DNA from: Membranipora membranacea
Lineage: Eukaryota > Bryozoa > Gymnolaemata > Cheilostomatida > Membraniporidae
DNA length: 64,000 nt
Direction of reading: 5' to 3'
Assembly (NCBI GenBank): GCA_914767715.1
Contig: OU612066.1
Span: 1,987,001 to 2,051,000 of the forward strand
A program made the translations under genes and the position numbers. This document shows positions 12,701-24,316 of the stretch, in pieces; the stretch's first letter is position 1, and each line of letters begins with the position of its first letter. The notes below the pieces were generated by a model. That model ran no database searches, had not been told where the DNA came from, and saw only the letters and a program-made list of their open reading frames with translations.

Positions 12701-14915
12701 GTATCAGAAGTATCAATGAAACAACAGCCATGGTCTCAAACAATTTAACATCTCATTCTTCAAAAAAACATGTAGCTCAAGATTTGACTGGTAATGTTTT
12801 CTTCTATAAAAACTGGATCTCAGGCTGTCAGTTGCATACAGCTCTATTCTAGTAGTCTTTGTTAAATGCTGTTATCCCTCTTATATTTATTATTAATATC
12901 TTGGTCTCAGTTGTTAGCCAAACTGCACAGAATGAGCTTCGTTTCTCTATGCGTTTATTGTATTGTATATTGTATTTAATAGATATATAATCCCTGATGG
13001 TCTGAGTGCTGTGCCAGACGAGGCCTGCAGTACAGACTACACATCTCACACACTGAACACATCTGAGGAGTATGATCATTCACTCAGCATTAAGGCCAGC
13101 GCAAGCGGTGGTTTCTTCGGCTTCAAATTTTCAGCCAGCTTTGACCACGAGTCTACAGAGCAGACTATAAAGTCAGGAGAGTACAAGTTAATCCATTCCA
13201 CAGCACAGTGCAGCACCTACTCATCCTCACTCAGCTTATACAGTCTGCCACCTCTAAGTAAGGATATACAAACATGGTTAAAACGCCTGAATGAGGTATT
13301 CACTGAATTCGATGGAAACCAGGACAGTGTAGTCTTTGAGTTCTTGGACTATTTTGGCACGCATATCCCATCCAAATTGATCTATGGTGCTACCCACACC
13401 TATGTGAACAAGCTAACAACGTCTAGTTACAAAGCACTATCCTCCTCTAGTACCAGCGTTAATGCTCAGGCTAGTTATGCAAGCTTCTTCAGCATTGGTG
13501 GAGGCGCCACCGACTCAAATAAACAAATTGTCTCGAAATTTCAAAGCATGTCAGAAACAATTACAAAAACCTTAGGCCCTCCTCCACCAAGGGGAGGTGA
13601 TACAGCGGCCTGGGCTGAGGCAGTGCAGGCCTCTCCTGTACCCATCCAGTATGAGCTCACTGAGATACAAAACATATTTACTTTTGATGTCATGAAAACA
13701 TACATGACTAAAGAAACGGTTGATAAAATACGTAACAAACTCAGTGAAATCGGACTCAAATATTGCGATCATGTTTCGGTTTTGAGTCCAAATGTCAAAT
13801 GTGCAGATTTACCTCAAGTGTTTCCTAAGCTCTTCCTACCAAGCATGGTACCTGATGAAAGCTATTACAAACAACATTGGTTGGCAGAATCTACTACTGA
13901 AGAAAAAGAATGCTATGCAAAATGTGAAGTACTTGAGACTTGTATAATAGCAACATCATTTATTGATATTGTGTGTGTAATGGCTGGAGTCAAGGATACA
14001 GAGTGGGATATCGATAGCATAAGCTTAGTCAGCTTAGAAAGCTCAGTTAGACCTGAATCTGACTTAATAGGGACAAGGCTCTTCCAAAATCATTTCAAAC
14101 GAAATTTTCGTTTAAATGGTTTTCAATATGACTTGTCAGCGCAAAGATGTCGCAAATTCAAAATACTAGATTATTACCCAGTAGAATACAGTCGTCTCAG
14201 CAATACTTGTGGGGATTTCTGTAGACAAATGGATGGTTGTAGAGCATTCGAGGTTTCGAATGGAACAAACTATGTATACAACTGTGTGCTTTACAGTGAA
14301 CTGGGCTCGAGTTTTACAACAGTAGCTCCGTATGATTTCGAAACGACATTTCTGGCTCTTTCTCCTGAGGTTAACTCATTAAAATCCAATTCTATTGATT
14401 TCGAAATAAACCAGGTAGATGTTTCAGGTATGTTTGTAGTCCAGCCAGGTTGTTTATCAGATGAATGTTGTAGACACACATGTCAGACGGATCCTCTGTG
14501 CTTGGTGTCTGCATTCAACCTCAGTGCATCAAACCAGGATTGCAAACACATGTACAGTGGTCAATCAGTGTTCTCAGTATCCAGCTCCCTTTCATCAGTC
14601 AGTTCCTCGCTGTCAATCACAGTCTTCCCAGAGCGTGTGAAAGCAAACAGCATGCTTCAGATGACTGGGTTGAATTTTGAAAAAAGGATGTCTGATTTTT
14701 CTGATGTCTTCTCGGCTGATGAGTGTGCTAGTATATGCGCTGCATATGCTGGCTGTACAGCAGCTTCATGGGGAGGCAAAACTGAGTCATGTGCATTACA
14801 CAATAATGAGTCTTTGAGAGCATCATCCCAGATCCCTGTGAGGGACGCAGTCCTGTTATTTCCGGCAGTTTCAGATGGGATGAAAGCTTGTCAAGTTGAC
14901 ATGTCAGAATCATAG
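9703..14915 (+). CDS. Type II membrane-anchored MACPF protein with apple-like modules, paralog 1 (808 aa)
   Basis: Coding exons 9703-9768, 10163-10284, 11018-11109, 12258-12471, 12983-14915; frame closes. Residues 1-22 are a short cytoplasmic head. The second exon holds a basic patch (KSKSKKSMK) and a membrane span (IIAAVIVLLLVGSNLLMYYLA) without a signal peptide, so the rest should face outward (type II). The fourth and fifth coding exons give the MACPF fold: DNCKG..GYNILKGYPISDGVDPG, a glycine-rich segment SGGFFGFKFSASF, and the signature DYFGTHIPSKLIYGATH. About four cysteine modules resembling PAN/apple repeats follow (for example CGDFCRQMDGCRAFE and ECASICAAYAGCTAASW). MACPF proteins oligomerise into pores or act in adhesion; a membrane-tethered defence or recognition role is inference. 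AATAAA stands at 14961. Tandem paralog at 18277. Confidence 0.88.
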
Positions 14916-15600
14916 GGATATAAACACAAGTCTGTAATAACCTCTTACAGGTACTGTTTCAATAAAGTAGTTACTTCTGATTAGCAAAATTCATTGTCTA
15001 TTGATAACTTAAAAAATAAATCTGATCTTTTTTGTTCACCAAATTACACTTGCTATTGTGTTATCTTAGGCATTGAAGCTAACTATACTTTAAAATGTTG
15101 TAATTACATGATTGTTTGGACTTTTATTCTCTATTGGTATTATTTATAATAACTTTTAAGGCAGCATGCAGTAGCCCTAGCATGAAGTGTCATCTTTGGG
15201 GGAGCAAATCGAGTGCACAAACTTAAATCATCAATTTTATGTAAACTTTTGTTAGTGGTTTTTTTTTTATTTTTTGCATAACTCATCCATAATTGTAGCT
15301 CAAATAAATACAAAATAACATGCTAAAGTCCATCATATTTCCTGGGGCGCTCAACTCATGGAACACTAGTTAGGATCTCCAGATTGACAAGACAGTCTTC
15401 AAAAATTGAATCTTGAGTAAGTTATATTCATAATGTTTTGCTGTCGTTTTATTCTCAATATCCAAATAGTAGCACACGTTGGCAAATCTACAGTTACACT
15501 ATGACTATTCAGCAACAATACTGCATCTAGATTGTTTTTAATTAAGCCAATAGTGTTACTTATATATGTGTATATACTCTAGCCTTGTCACAGGGCTAAT
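14916..15600. other. 3' flank of MACPF gene 1
   Basis: Contains AATAAA at 14961-14966. From about 15299 the sequence matches the flank of gene 2 at about 23917 (CAAATAAATACAA, GTCCATCAT, ACTAGTT), so the duplication includes it. TAGCCTTGTCAC near 15580 is a solitary copy of the end of the 57-bp element at 19985. No gene seen. Confidence 0.5.
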
Positions 15601-15639
15601 TTTGTTGTTGTGGGGGTAACCAAAACAAAAAAAAGTAGA

Positions 15640-16336
15640 AAACTCATTGAAGACTTACAAATCACTGATCAGACCTATAGTAGAATACTGCTCATCATTG
15701 TACCTTGATGGTTAAGCCAAAAATTCAGATACAGAAAAAGTACAAAATAAAGCAATCAGAATCATAACTTCAGCCCCCAAACAATTTTCTGTCACATCTG
15801 GCCGCTTGCTCCTAAATTTACATACTCTCCAAGGAGAAGGAATTTTATTTTTCACAATTTTGTCAAATTGAGGGTCCATAAAGGCCGTGCATCCAAGCAC
15901 ATACTTCATCTCGTTAGCAAATCAAACAGACATACACGATCACTTCGTAGCAACTGTGCAATAATTCAACCCTCATTTAGATCAAACCTAGGCAAATCAG
16001 CCTTGTTAAATTTTTTTTCATACATTCGTAACTAAATCAACCAAGCCTCATGAATCATTATCATTTAATCCTACCTAATGTTGTTAACTTATATTTTTGT
16101 TTGCCACTCTCTGTTTCTTCTTTTCTTTTTTCATCTTATTCATGCAATTTATGATACCATGCTTTCATTATCCTACACACTATATATTATGTAACACCCT
16201 ATACTACCACTTATCTTTTTATTCAAGTCATTTTTTGTATCTATGTTTATGTGTATGAGGTCAACAAGTTATTTTTAATTTGCTTCAATTATAAACTTTT
16301 AGAAAACCTCAATGAATAAATAAATAAATAAATAAA
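15640..16336 (+). mobile_element. Non-LTR retrotransposon (LINE) 3' fragment, decayed
   Basis: Forward translation near 15645-15710 reads SLIRPIVEYCSSLY, the C-terminal part of LINE reverse transcriptases (R-P-x-x-EYC). It is broken by a stop just after LYLDG. Further remnants run to about 16020. The fragment ends in a LINE-like tail with (AATA)n at about 16315-16336. Confidence 0.7.
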
Positions 16337-16339
16337 ACA

Positions 16340-17380
16340 CTAACTGCGGCTAATATATACTCAATGATTAGACCAATACCGTATTTTTCTGGAGTTATCT
16401 ATGCAGACAGAGAGGGAGGATAACTTTGTATAAATTTATGACATTGAAATTAATGGTAAAACAAATCTATCAATATTATAATAAAAATAGACAATCGTGT
16501 ATTTGATTCCAATGCATGAGTTATTGACCTGCAACACCGATCTCTTCTCAATACCATGATATCTTAGCTAATTTTGCAAAATAAAATGATGACAACAAGG
16601 TGAATGGTGATGTCGAAAAAATAAGCAAGGAGTAGAACTCCGTGATAAACGGCAGGACATTCAGAATTGACATCAATTAAAACAAATTACTCCAATTAAC
16701 ACAAGCTGACATAATAAGAAACATGAAGAATGTGTAATTAAAATTTTGCTGCAGAAAGCTCACAATCCTTTCATGAGCCTATAACTTGTATCATTTCAAG
16801 GGTGTTATTACACAAGCATGTTGTTTATTAATATCATCAGTAATATCACTATACAACCATACAATATTGTGACTCATATACAGTTCAGTGAACCTGCATC
16901 TAAGCTGGATGCAGTATGTGTTTGTTTGTAGAATATGTAAGTTATCTCAATTTGGAATGGATGTCTAGGTATGTCAGGGAGTAAAGCCTAACATCAGCAT
17001 TGGTGGCAGTTATTACACCATACATGGTTATCTATGGCACCATGGTGAAATACAGCCATATTACCACTTTAAAAGTTGTGTTCCTTGTTGCATTTCAATG
17101 TCCATAAATAATCAATTAAAGGTTCTGTTGAGCTCAAGATCAATCAATAAAATCAAAATACATTTGCAACATCCCAAATGTGGACACACTGAACAGCAAA
17201 GATGATGGTTCAGACTTCTGTAATAATTATTCTAACAAGGAAAATTCGCCATTTTGCATTGGCTTGAGTTAGTGAAACTTATGGATAGATTACATTTAAT
17301 CAACCCAGGAATAATTGGTGCTAACTAATGTTTAAAAGTTACTCCTTATATTCACTGTTTTAATGACATGAGTATTTTTA
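16340..17380. other. Non-coding remainder of duplication copy 1
   Basis: AT-rich, no open gene. Matches to the second copy: GAGTTATCTATGCAGACA near 16393 against 24221, and the CAACCATACAATATT block near 16854 against 26471. This gives the empty counterpart of the site where the foldback element at 24317 sits in copy 2. Confidence 0.5.
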
Positions 17381-17605
17381 ATTTAGCTCAACGTTTTATC
17401 GCTGATGATAGACACATTTTACGCAATTGTTATAAAAGTAATCGTAAATATTTTATCATGCCAAAAACTAGAACATCAAGATTTTTGTGCAGCTTTGTGC
17501 CTTTTAGTATTCGTCTTTTAAATAACTGAGAGAGATATGGTTCACACCTAAATTGTAATGTGTTTCTAACACAATTACCAAAATAAATTCACTTCACTTC
17601 ACTAT
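17380..17605 (+). mobile_element. Second LINE 3' end fragment
   Basis: Forward frame near 17395-17529 reads RFIADDRHILRN..KYFIMPKTRTSRFLCSF..FSIRLLNN then a stop, like the extreme C-terminus of LINE reverse transcriptases. A short tail with repeated TTCAC follows. It lies just before the promoter copy of MACPF gene 2. Confidence 0.55.
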
Positions 17606-17788
17606 AATGGAAAGGCGTCGAGTCTATCGTGTTTGGAAACTTGACTCCTAATCTCCTCATGTGATTCCGTTAACAATAAATTTGGTCATGTTGGAAATTC
17701 CAACTTCCTTGTTATCACAATCATGAGTCACGAGTAACCTACCTATTGTTTGTTTGGGCGGCGCAGACTAAAATAGCCATACTGCCCG

Positions 17789-17889
17789 TATAAATACCCA
17801 CGCAAATCTCAACCCCTTCCAAAAGGTGATTCGTGTTCTGAGAGGACAGTGCCACCACTCTAATTGAAGAGTCAAGTCTCCTCCCTAAG
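17789..17889 (+). promoter_or_regulatory. TATA promoter and non-coding first exon of MACPF gene 2
   Basis: TATAAATA at 17789-17796 in the context CCCGTATAAATACCCACGCAAATCT, close to CCCATATAAATACTCAAGCAAATCT of gene 1. The leader exon ends at 17889 (AAG|GTAAGTG) and splices to the acceptor at 18268, eight bases before the ATG. Confidence 0.7.
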
Positions 17890-18276
17890 GTAAGTGCAGG
17901 TCTCCACAGTGCAATGCATTGGAGGCGCAGCTTATAATTCTCTTTTTTTTCCTAATTTATTTCCCAATAAACTGCGGTATGATTGGTACAAATTTACTTG
18001 CTTCAATGTATACTCATAAAACACTCTAAAATTGTTAAGCTGCCTGCAGATTGTAGGTCAGCTCATTTGTATTTTTTTTGCTTTTGTTCTTTTTGCTTAT
18101 GTTTTTTTTGCAATAAGCAACCAAAAATCTGAAATTTGTTACATTGTCACAAAACGCAGATTATTTGTTGCTCCCAATAAAAGCTTATATAAATCTGATG
18201 GAGAAATCTGTTCCAATTATATGAAGCGTAAATGCAGTGATAATCATTGTACTGTCTGTCTTCTTCAGTGAATAAA

Positions 18277-21200
18277 ATGGCTGATCGGGAAAAAACTGGT
18301 CTTCTTCATGGCATCCCTAGCTATGAGGATAACAAAAAATGGGTATGTAGATGTTGACTTTTTTTCCGTGTTTTTTATTGATTTAATATTAGGATATTTC
18401 AACATAGCTGGAGATTGGAATGCTTATTTATTCTCTCCATTCCAAAACCAACTCACCCCATTGTATTTGCATTGTTACATTTTATTCAGATGTACCTGAA
18501 CCTCACACTTCACACAGACGCAAAAGCACATATTTATTAGTCAGGAAGCTACTACAAGTACTTATATAGTTTGGCAGGATTTTTACATTTAAAAATGTGA
18601 GGGTGTTCTTGGTTAAAATTATTGATAGTGAAAGTGATCTGCATCACATTGAAGCGAAAGCTGAATTTCTCCAAAAACACTATGAATGGAGTCAACTGCA
18701 GCCTTTTGTACCCATTTCATTTTCCATTTTATTAGTGGTTAAATGTGGAGAATTTCAGTGTCAATTTATTTGAATATCTTTGTCATACACTAGCAAGGGG
18801 ACAAGTTATAATTTGATTATTACCTGTCAAAACTTACATAACTAGCTGCCTGACTATATAATGCCACCGCAGTCTGTGTTGAGTTTTCAAGGTTAATTTT
18901 TTATTGATGAATGATCTAATAGATAATAAATGAATAATAAATAATCTTCTTTTCACAGGGGTACGGAGCAAAAATTAAGACCAGAAAGAACATGAAATAT
19001 TTAGTTGCTGCAATCATATTGGTGCTCCTGCTAGTCGGCAGTAACCTGCTGGTGTATTATCTCGCTGGTGGCTTCTACAGGTTGGTAACCTAACACGTAT
19101 AATTGGAATACATGTCCCGATATTTGACCCATTTCAGATGTCCTGAGTGTTCCAATATATTTGGACTCAAATCATGTGAGTTGACCAGATCATGCTCTAA
19201 AATTGGTTTAAGATACACTGACCGTTGGAAGTGACTTTTATCTGATCCTTGAATAGAAAATCTTGCTGCAAACCTTTATCTATCAACAAGGCTAATAGTC
19301 TGCATCATCACCATAATTGTCCATAAAGGTAAAAAAAAAGGAGGAAGTTGTAAGAAGCACCAACTGACACAGGGTAATAATCTGCAGCTACAATTAAAAC
19401 ATGAAAAAAATTCGGAACAAATTATTACTTGATTGTGGTCCTTTAATCTGCACTTTCCATTCGTATTTTTTGTTATAGGACCGAGCAGGATACAGTTGAA
19501 CAAGCCACAAAAGCTGCTGTAGAGATCATACCCCCGTCCCTTCTGACTGCAGTTTTGGGAGAGACCGTTAAAGTTGGTAAGCTTCAGCTTGTGAATAGGA
19601 CAGCTGTGCAGAGTAAGTTCTGGCTAAAAGAAAACACCATCTCATGACAATGAATCGTTCGAAATCTGAACTTTACCTCAATGCCTTGTTTACTAGGATA
19701 CTGAGGTTGTTCATTGCTAAGATAGTATAGATCTCTGTTCCATAGGTAGGACAATCTCAAGCCAGGTCGCAAAGGAAGACTGTAATGCATTTTCCTTGTT
19801 GATAGCTGACTATCAGAAAGAAGAATGCCTCTAAATAGAAACACTAGATTAGATTAGATTAACCGTTGGCTATGATAGGTTGTTAGGTAGAAGAGAGGCA
19901 ACAGCCAACAGCCAATAGGAGCTAACACGTCATTCATTGGCTATGATAAGATAAGATTATTAACCTATCCATATTCGTCATATGTAGCCTTGTCACGGCC
20001 ACAAAACAACCAAAACCAGTGGCCGCTGAGTGACAAGGCTACGTCATATGACTGAAGACAACAGGAAACTCTGAAGAGATAATTTTCTGATAGACATGAC
20101 ATAATATTCATAAAATGATATAACAGTTGGCCATAATGATAATCTACATAAATTAATTATAGTCCCTAAGACACCTAGTTTTGCTCCTGGTTTTCGTTAA
20201 ATCAGTTTTAACAACAATCTGACGATATTCTCAAAACGTATGTTGTAGTTCCCATGTTACAAATTAAATTTATAGAATATTCAATCAGCATGTATCTTTT
20301 TAGTGATTTTCATATGCCTCGGCCGGTGACAGTCCTTGGTGCAACAATGGGGACGGTTAGTCTGGATAGATGTTTGTCACGGATTTGTACTGTCGATTTA
20401 TATTGCACCAAGTATATTTATTTATCGATGTCACCCACCATACACTCCACGGGTCTTATACCATCATCGGGTTGAAATACAGAGTACGAAAACACTGGCT
20501 GACTTATTGTTACAAAACTCCTCGATAGTTACAACACATCAGTTTTCTTCCCTTACAAATTGATCATGTGTGACTTTGTAGCCTGGCAATGGCATCTTGT
20601 TGATATTAAGTTATTAACATAACAATTTCACTTTCAGTACTCGAGGTCACAACCAACATATTTCATCCGTCAGCAATATGATCTCTCGCTTTCAATTATC
20701 TCAGTTCTCAAGTTTGCTGGCTGAATGCTCTAAATATTTTAATATATATGATAATATAATATGACAAATTATTATTGTAACTCAATAAACCTTGTCTGTT
20801 TACTATTTTAGATGATGCTACGACCTTGACTCCTACTACTAAACACCACAAAGTTGATAATTGTAAAGGTACTGAAACGATCCCAACATTTCCTAACATA
20901 GAGTACGGTTTCTATGGATACAACATTCTGAAAGGCTACCCAATATCAGACGGCGTGGATCCTGGATTCACGCGACCGATATTCGACGCTGACTTTAGTT
21001 CTAAACAGAAGACTGCGGATTGCAGGTGGGGTTCTATGTTCTGAGTAGTTTTTCAACCATTATAATTCTAGTGCATTTTTTGTTGGTGAAGGGATTGCAA
21101 AGTTTGAATCATGAGCAGTTTGCATCTTATGTACAGGGAAGGACATTTGCTCTATATTAGATGATGCATTAGTATTTTAGCTACAGCTTTTATTGTTAGC

Positions 21201-23458
21201 CATACCAGGGAGTTAATGGGTTGGAGGAGAAATAAATTTGATTTGATGTAACATAAAGGCATTTTCTGTGCCCTACAGTTGTCTTGTATTTATTAAACAA
21301 GGAGAAAATGTGTAAAAGACGGCCTAACAAATTTTGTCCAATGTCAACCATATTCAAGTGTTAGAGGTCCTGTGTCCCTGATCACGATGCAGTCTCTGAC
21401 TACTGGACACTGTGCCCCCGCTATGCTCTGACCTGTCTGTAAACTGAGAGTAGATTGGCGCAGAAGATGGCAAACATAATAGAGCATTTGCTACACCTCA
21501 CAGAGAAGAGCTTTGTTCTTTAAACTATGATTATTGTATTTAATAGATATATAATCCCTGATGGCCTGAGTGCTGTCCTAAACGAGGCCTGCAGTACAGA
21601 CTATACATCTCAGACACTGGATACATCTGAGGAGTATGATCATTCACTCAGCATTAAGGCGAGCACAAGTGGTGGATTCTTCGGCTTCTCATTTTCAGCC
21701 AGCTTTGACCATGAGTCTACAGAGCAGACTATAAAGTCAGGAGAGTACAAGTTAATCCATTCCACAGCACAGTGCAGCACCTACTCATCCTCACTCAGCT
21801 TATACAGTCTGCCACCTCTAAGTAAGGATATGCAAACATGGTTAAAACGCCTGAATGAGGTATTCACTGAATTCGATGGAAACCAAGACAGTGTAGTATT
21901 TGAGTTCTTGGACTATTTTGGCACGCATATCCCATCCAAGTTGATCTACGGTGCAACCCACACCTATATGCACAAGCTCACAACGTCTAGTTATAAAGCA
22001 CTATCCTCCTCTAGTACCAGCGTCAATGCTCAGGCTAGTTATGCAAGCTTTTGGGGCCATGGGTCTGTTGGGGGAGGCTTCTCCGACTCAACTAAACAAA
22101 GTGTCTCGAAATTTCAAAGCATGTCAGAAACAATTACAAAAACTTTAGGCCCTCCTCCACCAAGGGGCGGTGATACGGCGGCCTGGGCTGAGGCGGTGCA
22201 GGCCTCTCCTGTACCCATCCAGTATGAGCTCACTGAGATACAAAACATATTTACTTTTGATATCATGAAAACTTACATGACTAAAGAAACAGTGGGTAAA
22301 GTCCGTGACAAACTTAGTGAGATTGGGCTCAACTATTGTAATCATCTTTCGGTTTCTATCCCCAGTGTTAAATGTGCAAATTTACCTCAAATGTCTCCTA
22401 AGTTACTCTTTACAAGCATGGCAGTTGCAGATGATTATGAAGAGTTTGACTCTGATGCGAACGAATGCCACAAAAGATGTGATGCACTTGAGACTTGTTT
22501 AGTAGCAACAACCATTGATCAACAAACTTGCAGAATTGCCAGTGTTAAAGAGACAGAATGGGATGACAATACCATAGGCTTGGAAACAATTGACGATGTA
22601 AATTGTACGACAATGCTCTTCCAAAATCATTTTAAAAGACACTTTCGTTTAAATGGTTTTCAATTTGACTTGTCTGCGCAGAGAGGTCGCAAATTCAAAA
22701 TATTAGATGACCCTGTCAATTGTAGGCGTCTCAGCAATACTTGTGGAGATTTCTGTAGACAAATGGATGGTTGTAGAGCATTTGAGGTTTCAGATGGGAC
22801 AAGCTATGTATACAACTGTGTGCTTTATAGTGAACTCGGTACAGGCTTTACACAAGTAGCTACAAATGATTTCGAAACAACATTTCTGGCTCTTTCTCCT
22901 GAGGTTAACTCATTGAAATCCAATTCTATTGATTTTGAGATGAACCAGGTAGATATTTCGGGCACATTCGAAGTCCAGCCAGGTTGTTTATCAGATGAAT
23001 GTTGTAGCATTACCTGTCAGACAGACCCCCTCTGCCTGGTGTCTGCTTTCAACCTCAGTGCACCAAACCAGCAGTGCAGACACATGTACACTGGTGGTCA
23101 GTCAGTGTTTTCAGTATCCAGCAACCTTTCATCAGTCAGTTCCTCGTTTTCAATTAATGTCTTCCCAGAGCGAGTAAAAGAAAATAATATGCTTCGGATG
23201 ACTGGATTGAGTTTTTCTGAAAACTGGCTATTGGATTTTTCTGGTGTGTTCTCTTCTGATGAGTGTGGTAGTAAATGTGCTGCGTATGCTGGCTGTACAG
23301 CAGCTTCATGGGGAGGAGAAGCCACTGGATCATGTGTATTACATAATAATGAGTCTTTGAGAACATCGTCCCAGCTCCCTGTCAGGGAGGCGGTCCTGTT
23401 ATTCCCGGCCGTGTCAGATAGGATGAAAGCTTGTCAAGTTGAGGTGTCATATTCATAA
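18277..23458 (+). CDS. Type II membrane-anchored MACPF protein with apple-like modules, paralog 2 (803 aa)
   Basis: Exons 18277-18342, 18959-19080, 19479-19576, 20812-21025, 21547-23458, with phases identical to paralog 1. The order is the same: cytoplasmic head MADREKTGLL, basic patch, membrane span (ILVLLLVGSNLLVYYLAGG), stalk, MACPF domain with DYFGTHIPSKLIYGATH, then about four apple-like cysteine modules. The two long coding exons are nearly identical in DNA to gene 1. The stalk exon (19479-19576) and the stretch around the first cysteine module (about 22390-22620) differ strongly. A loop insertion near 22050-22080 (WGHGSVGGGF against FSIGGG) lies before the signature region that includes GPPPPRGGDTAAW. 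Neither copy shows a stop or frameshift, so both look functional. AATAAA at 23613 and 23691. Confidence 0.88.
19985..20041. mobile_element. 57-bp miniature inverted-repeat insertion with 9-bp target duplication
   Basis: TAGCCTTGTCAC at 19985-19996 mirrors GTGACAAGGCTA at 20030-20041, with an inner pair GGCCAC/GTGGCC. CGTCATATG flanks it on both sides (19976-19984 and 20042-20050). It lies in an intron of MACPF gene 2. Confidence 0.75.
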
Positions 23459-24308
23459 GCATATAGAATCAAGTTACCAGTATTTACAAGGTGTAAACTT
23501 CTTATACAGAAAACTACTGTCACAATTAAGTCTTTACTTCTGATAAGTAGTCATTGTCGATTGAAAGCAAAATACCACACGATGTAGCAGCCTAACTTTA
23601 ACTATAACCACTAATAAAATGATATTTTAGAAAGAAAATTAATTGATTTTTGTTTGACATACACACATATAATATACTACTTTTTACACAAATAAAATAG
23701 TGGTTCATCCTGTTATGGGATTTCACATCATTCTTTTGATTTTCCTCCTTTTTCTGTATAATTAATAAGAAACTTCATAAAACTTCATAATATCATCCCT
23801 ATCCGGGATTTATTTTTTTAGTCAAATCTAGTACATTATCTTATCTCACAGTGTAAGGTATATTATTATTTTATCTTACATTTTCCATACAAATAATAAG
23901 CACGATTTATCTATAGTCCAAATAAATACAAGAAAGCTTGGTTAGGTCCATCATGTTTTCTGTGGCTCTCAGCACTTGAAGCACTAGTTCAAATCGCCAC
24001 ATTGAACTAGTGGAAGTCTTCAAATGTTTTACAGAATTAGCTGTCCTTCTATAAATTACTAATATCCAAATTGATGCATATTCAAATCTCCAGGCTGAAT
24101 TTTGGCCTGTCTTCAATCTACAGAAATATGCTCTGGGAGACCTTTTACGCTTTGACACTTTGGCTATCCCATAACAATACTAACGATACAGCGTCTAAAC
24201 CTATACGCAACCTTTTATACGGGAGTTATCTATGCAGACAAAGCGGGAGGATAACATTGTATATTATTACATGATTTTATTCAGGTTTTCATAACAGAAT
24301 AATTATTA
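23459..24308. other. 3' flank of MACPF gene 2
   Basis: Holds polyadenylation signals at 23613 and 23691 and a stretch matching the flank of gene 1. No coding potential recognised. Confidence 0.5.
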
Positions 24309-24316
24309 TAAACAAA

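Larger units (their letters stand above)
9268..17040 (+). repeat. Tandem segmental duplication, copy 1 (MACPF unit)
   Basis: Starts where AATCTCCTCATGTGATTC matches 17649 onward, and runs through promoter, non-coding exon, MACPF gene and 3' flank. The downstream match is still readable near 16780-17010 (TACAACCATACAATATT, then CAGTGAACCTGCATCTA) against 26390-26865. Edges are approximate because the flanks have diverged. Confidence 0.75.

Noticed and set aside
18032-18271. Short open frame with hydrophobic N-terminus
   Set aside because: Lies in the leader intron of MACPF gene 2, shows no counterpart in gene 1, and has no known motif.
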